Below are positions 6,888 through 9,553 of a stretch of 9,553 nt of DNA, piece after piece; the stretch's first letter is position 1; each line of letters begins with the position of its first letter. Under the pieces are notes generated by a model. The model ran no database searches. It worked only from the letters and a program-made list of their open reading frames with translations, and was not told the DNA's origin. The position numbers were made by a program, and so were the translations under genes. This DNA comes from Alphaproteobacteria bacterium (GTDB lineage Bacteria > Pseudomonadota > Alphaproteobacteria > Caulobacterales > Maricaulaceae): NCBI GenBank assembly GCA_030428405.1, contig JAUIEH010000073.1, positions 1-9,553 of the forward strand. The letters run 5' to 3'.

Positions 6888-6917
6888 TTGATCGACTACC
6901 GCTCGCCTCCGTATTTT
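6888..6917 (+). promoter_or_regulatory. Candidate promoter for the gatC - GNAT - gatA genes
   Basis: TTGATC (6888-6893) and TATTTT (6912-6917) are separated by 18 bases, a sigma70-like arrangement. The predicted start (about 6924) is very close to the AAAGG ribosome binding site (6921-6925) and 10 bases before the gatC ATG, so the real transcript may start elsewhere. It was found by eye only. Confidence 0.3.
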
Positions 6918-6933
6918 TCGAAAGGTTCGATCC

Positions 6934-7221
6934 ATGTCCGTGACGCCCGACGACGTCCGCCGCATCGCCCGTTTGGCGCGCATCGCAGCGCCGGAAGACC
7001 GGCTTGAAGAGCTCGCCGGCGAGCTCAACGGCATTCTGCAATGGATCGAGCAACTCAATGAGGTCGACATTGAAGGCGTCGAGCCGATGGCGTCGGCCGT
7101 CGACGCCAAGCTGCCCTTGCGCGAGGACGAGGTCACCGACGGAAACAAGCGCGACGAAATTCTGATGAATGCGCCGCGTTCGGAGGAAGGCTTTTTCGTC
7201 GTGCCCAAGGTGGTCGAGTGA
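6934..7221 (+). CDS. gatC: Asp-tRNA(Asn)/Glu-tRNA(Gln) amidotransferase subunit C
   Basis: GatC is the small scaffold subunit of the GatCAB amidotransferase, which converts Glu-tRNA(Gln) and/or Asp-tRNA(Asn) to the amidated tRNA; it stabilises GatA against GatB. The 95-residue length is typical. Visible family features are VRRIARLARI (8-17), the amphipathic ELNGILQWIEQLNEVDIEGV (30-49), MASAVDAKLPLREDEVTDG (52-70) and a C-terminal segment GFFVVPKVVE (86-95). AAAGG (6921-6925) sits 8 bases before the ATG. It starts a plus-strand cluster with a GNAT gene 6 bases after its stop and gatA beyond that. gatB is not in the window. Confidence 0.97.
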   Translation: MSVTPDDVRRIARLARIAAPEDRLEELAGELNGILQWIEQLNEVDIEGVEPMASAVDAKLPLREDEVTDGNKRDEILMNAPRSEEGFFVVPKVVE

Positions 7222-7227
7222 GACGCG

Positions 7228-7701
7228 ATGATGACGGTCGCTCTTGAGGACCCGCGCGCGCCAGACAACGCCGCTTTGGTCAAGGCGCTCGATGGACTGA
7301 TGGTCGAGCTTTACGACGCCGATATGTGCCATCTCGCCAGCGTCGAGGAACTGGCGCGCGAGGAGGTCGACTTCTTCGTTGCGCGCGAGGCGGGCGAGGC
7401 GCTGGGCTGCGGCGCCCTGCGTCCGACCGATGAAGGCGCGGGCGAGGTCAAACGCATGTGGACCAAACCGGAAGCGCGCGGGCGCGGCGTGGCGCGCGTT
7501 TTGTTGAGCGCGATAGAGGCGCGCGCGTCTGTGCGTGGTTTCTCGGCGCTGCGTCTGGAAACCGGCGACAAGCAACAGGCCGCCGTCGCGCTTTATCGAA
7601 AGTGCGGCTTTAACGAGCGCGGGCCTTATGCCGGCAAGTCGGCGGCCGAGGCGCATTTGTTCATGGAAAAACTTCTGACTGTTGAGGAGAAGCGCGCGTG
7701 A
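7228..7701 (+). CDS. GNAT family N-acetyltransferase
   Basis: The 157-residue protein has the Gcn5-related acetyltransferase fold. The beta-bulge strand EVKRMWTKPEARGRG (73-87) leads into the acetyl-CoA pyrophosphate loop RGRGVARVL (84-92, the R/Q-x-x-G-x-G/A motif). LRLETGDKQQAAVALYRKCGF (108-128) holds motif B with the usual 'ALYxKxGF' end. The acceptor is unknown: a small molecule, an antibiotic-like amine or a protein N-terminus are all possible. Two adjacent ATG codons (7228 and 7231) could start it. It lies between gatC (6-base gap) and gatA, and its stop overlaps the gatA start as GTGA (7698-7701), so it is very probably co-translated with gatA. Confidence 0.92.
   Translation: MMTVALEDPRAPDNAALVKALDGLMVELYDADMCHLASVEELAREEVDFFVAREAGEALGCGALRPTDEGAGEVKRMWTKPEARGRGVARVLLSAIEARASVRGFSALRLETGDKQQAAVALYRKCGFNERGPYAGKSAAEAHLFMEKLLTVEEKRA
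7685..7689 (+). promoter_or_regulatory. Ribosome binding site AGGAG for gatA
   Basis: AGGAG lies inside the last codons of the acetyltransferase gene, 8 bases before the GTG at 7698. It supports the GTG as the true gatA start, alongside the GTGA stop-start overlap. Confidence 0.75.
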
Positions 7702-9176
7702 GCTCGCTGACCGATTTAACCCTCGCCCAAGCGCGCGCGGGACTGGACTCGAAAAAATTCTCCGCACGCGAATTGGTGGATGCGCATATCGACGCCGTCG
7801 AGAAGGCGGACGCGCTCAACGCCTTTACGCAGACGACGCCGCATCTGGCGCGTGCTCAGGCCGAGGAAAGCGACAAGCGCATCGCGGCGGGCGAGGCGCG
7901 CCTGCTCGAAGGCATGCCGCTCGCGATCAAGGATTTGTTCTGCACGGACGGCATTGAGACGACCGCGTCGTCTAACATCCTCAAAGGCTTCAAGCCGCCT
8001 TATGAGTCGACCGTCACCGCCAATCTCTGGGCGGCGGGCGCGAACATGCTCGGCAAGACGTCGATGGACGAATTCGCCATGGGCTCGTCAAACGAGACCG
8101 CAGCGACCGGCTCCGTCATCAGTCCCTGGCGGCGCGAAGGCTCCAACGCCGCGCTCGTGCCGGGCGGCTCCAGCGGCGGTTCAGCGAGCGCGGTCGCCGC
8201 CGGTCTCGCTCTTGGCGGCACCGGCACGGATACGGGCGGCTCAATCCGTCAGCCTGCGGCGTTTACGGGCACTGTCGGCGTCAAGGCGACTTACGGACGG
8301 TGCTCGCGCTGGGGCGTGGTGGCCTTCGCCTCGTCGCTCGACCATCCCGGACCGATCGGCAAATCGGTCGAGGACTGCGCCATGATGCTGCAGGCCATGG
8401 CGAGTTTTGACCCCAAGGATTCTACCTCGCTCAATGTCGAGACCCCGGATTTTTCGGCCGCCTGCAAGCGGTCGATCAAAGGCCTGAAAATCGGCGTGCC
8501 GAAGGAATATCGCGTCGACGGCATGCCGCCCGAGATTGAAAAGCTTTGGGAGGAGGGCCGCGCCTGGCTGAAAGACGCCGGCTGCGAGCTGGTCGACGTT
8601 TCGCTTCCGCATACGAAATATGCGCTGCCGGCCTATTACATCATCGCGCCGGCCGAGGCCTCGTCCAATCTCGCGCGCTATGACGGCATGCGGTTCGGGC
8701 TGCGCGTCGATGGCGCGGACCTCACCGATACTTACGAACAGACCCGCGCGGCGGGCTTTGGTCCGGAAGTGCAGCGCCGCTTGATGATTGGCGCCTATGT
8801 GCTCTCGGCGGGCTATTACGACGCTTATTATCTGCGCGCCCAGAAAGTGCGCCGGCGCATTCGCGGCGACTTTGACGAGGTGTTTCAGTCCGTAGACGCC
8901 TTATTGACGCCGACCGCGCCGTCGGCGGCGTTTGCGATCGGCGAAAAGGCCGGCGATCCGGTGACGATGTATCTCAACGACATTTTCACGGTGACGGCCA
9001 ATCTCGCCGGCGTGCCGGCCATGTCCGTGCCTGCGGGGCTGGATGGGCAAGGGCTGCCGCTCGGCCTGCAGGTGGTAGCGCCCGCCTTGCAAGAGGAAAA
9101 AATGTTCGCGGTCGGCGCGGCCCTCGAGAAGGCGGCGGGTTTCACCGCAAAGCCGGAGGCCTGGTGGGCGGTCTGA
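7698..9176 (+). CDS. gatA: Asp-tRNA(Asn)/Glu-tRNA(Gln) amidotransferase subunit A
   Basis: GatA is the glutaminase subunit of GatCAB. It releases ammonia from glutamine, which is channelled to GatB to amidate misacylated tRNA. The 492-residue length is standard. The amidase-signature triad is present: K78 in MPLAIKDLF, cis-Ser S158 in VPGGSSGGSASAVAAG and the nucleophile S182 in GTDTGGSIRQPA; the 24-residue spacing between the serines matches the family. Other GatA-like segments are TSMDEFAMGSSNE (121-133), VGVKATYGR (193-201), EASSNLARYDGMRFG (319-333) and a C-terminal NLAGVPAMSVPAG. The start is GTG, overlapping the acetyltransferase stop as GTGA, with a good AGGAG upstream. GatB may lie beyond the right edge or elsewhere; the next gene inside the window is not gatB. 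Confidence 0.97.
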   Translation: MSSLTDLTLAQARAGLDSKKFSARELVDAHIDAVEKADALNAFTQTTPHLARAQAEESDKRIAAGEARLLEGMPLAIKDLFCTDGIETTASSNILKGFKPPYESTVTANLWAAGANMLGKTSMDEFAMGSSNETAATGSVISPWRREGSNAALVPGGSSGGSASAVAAGLALGGTGTDTGGSIRQPAAFTGTVGVKATYGRCSRWGVVAFASSLDHPGPIGKSVEDCAMMLQAMASFDPKDSTSLNVETPDFSAACKRSIKGLKIGVPKEYRVDGMPPEIEKLWEEGRAWLKDAGCELVDVSLPHTKYALPAYYIIAPAEASSNLARYDGMRFGLRVDGADLTDTYEQTRAAGFGPEVQRRLMIGAYVLSAGYYDAYYLRAQKVRRRIRGDFDEVFQSVDALLTPTAPSAAFAIGEKAGDPVTMYLNDIFTVTANLAGVPAMSVPAGLDGQGLPLGLQVVAPALQEEKMFAVGAALEKAAGFTAKPEAWWAV

Positions 9177-9180
9177 AGAA

Positions 9181-9242
9181 TTGGGCCGGGCGCCGATAAG
9201 TAGGAGCAGAGGGTTTGGCGCACTGCGTCACCGTTAGCCCAA
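9181..9242 (+). other. Nested inverted repeats between gatA and the small membrane protein gene
   Basis: The 76-base gap after gatA contains an outer pair, TTGGGC (9181-9186) and GCCCAA (9237-9242). Inside it is a second pair, GCGCC (9190-9194) and GGCGC (9217-9221). The two could stack into a structured leader ahead of the next gene's ribosome binding site (AAGGGA, 9241-9246). The arms are short for GC-rich DNA, so chance is a real alternative. There is no U run and no sign of an intrinsic terminator for gatA. Confidence 0.25.
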
Positions 9243-9255
9243 GGGATGTTGCGTG

Positions 9256-9495
9256 ATGCGTTATTTGCCGCGGATCATCGCCGGTGTTGTCGGCGCGTTT
9301 CTGGTGTGGCTGGCCGTCTCGCTCGCCATCAATCCGAGCGTCATCCGCCCGTCCGCGACGGAGCCGGAAGCGGTCGCTGAGCGCGTCGAGTTTGAGCGCA
9401 CCTGGTATGGCGAAGCCGCACGCTACGGCGCGGCGGGGCTGTTGGGATTTTTCGGGCTAACGATCGCTCTTGCGCCGTGGCGCGGACGGCGTTGA
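9256..9495 (+). CDS. Small two-helix membrane protein, function unknown
   Basis: I do not recognise a family. The 79-residue protein has two hydrophobic stretches likely to span the membrane: about 6-26 (RIIAGVVGAFLVWLAVSLAI) and about 57-74 (YGAAGLLGFFGLTIALAP). Between them lies a polar, acidic segment (33-55). The tail WRGRR is basic and follows the positive-inside rule; with RYLPR at the N-terminus, both ends are probably cytoplasmic. The ATG at 9256 is chosen over the in-frame GTG at 9253, since AAGGGA (9241-9246) is 9 bases upstream. The gene is 79 bases downstream of gatA in the same direction and may share its transcript. Codon use resembles its neighbours, which supports a real gene. 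Confidence 0.7.
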   Translation: MRYLPRIIAGVVGAFLVWLAVSLAINPSVIRPSATEPEAVAERVEFERTWYGEAARYGAAGLLGFFGLTIALAPWRGRR

Positions 9496-9508
9496 ATAAG
9501 AAACGTGC

Positions 9509-9530
9509 GCAGCAGACGCGCGTCTGCTGC
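9509..9530. terminator. 22-base perfect palindrome, possible terminator hairpin
   Basis: The arms GCAGCAGACGC (9509-9519) and GCGTCTGCTGC (9520-9530) are exact reverse complements with no spacer. As RNA they would form about 9 base pairs closed by a GCGC loop. It begins 13 bases after the stop of the small membrane protein. On the plus strand no U run follows. On the minus strand the hairpin is followed by a moderately T-rich stretch (GTTTCTTATT), so it may serve a convergent gene beyond the edge or act as a transcript-end stabiliser. It could also be a binding site for a dimeric protein. Confidence 0.45.
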
Positions 9531-9553
9531 TGAGATAGACGGAAGCGAACAAT

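Noticed and set aside
6730..7767. 345-codon minus-strand open frame across the GH25 end, gatC and the GNAT gene
   Set aside because: Long antisense frames are common in GC-rich coding DNA. It shows no family motif and covers three well-supported plus-strand genes.

Overview
The window is GC-rich and gene-dense, with no gene-free stretch over 300 bases. It looks like chromosomal housekeeping DNA from an alphaproteobacterium. The signs are the block pyrB - pyrC-like - plsY - dprA, a GatCA amidotransferase block, and a RuvX with an alphaproteobacterial-style N-terminus. A Caulobacterales/Maricaulales (Hyphomonadaceae-like) host is my best guess, from recalled gene order and protein style only. 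I see no mobile element, CRISPR array, rRNA or tRNA.

Layout, left to right. (1) 1-3173, minus strand: an operon read as pyrB, then a dihydroorotase homologue, then plsY, then the 5' part of dprA, which runs off the left edge. Each junction is a 4-base overlap (ATGA, GTGA, ATGA). The dihydroorotase homologue has lost every zinc ligand I can align, so it is more likely a non-catalytic PyrC' partner of aspartate carbamoyltransferase than an enzyme. (2) 3174-3286: the divergent intergenic region between pyrB and a plus-strand 2-oxoglutarate/Fe(II) oxygenase (3287-4018). (3) 4029-5407, minus strand: ruvX followed by an AEC-family permease, again with an ATGA overlap; the permease ends 10 bases from the oxygenase stop. 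(4) 5485-6825, plus strand: a DUF924 protein and a secreted GH25 muramidase. (5) 6934-9176, plus strand: gatC, a GNAT acetyltransferase and gatA, with the acetyltransferase coupled to gatA by a GTGA overlap. (6) 9256-9495: an unrecognised 79-residue protein with two predicted membrane helices, followed by a 22-base perfect palindrome near the right edge.

How the genes fit together. PyrB and the PyrC-like protein belong to pyrimidine synthesis. PlsY starts phospholipid synthesis. DprA handles incoming single-stranded DNA. RuvX is a RNase H-fold nuclease/resolvase-like protein. GatC and GatA are two of the three subunits that convert Glu-tRNA(Gln) and/or Asp-tRNA(Asn) to the amidated forms; gatB is not in the window. 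I found no defence system or clearly new multi-gene system. The points most worth a second look are the dead-looking dihydroorotase, the acetyltransferase inside the gat cluster, the secreted lysozyme-type enzyme between housekeeping genes, and the oxygenase of unknown substrate divergent from pyrB.
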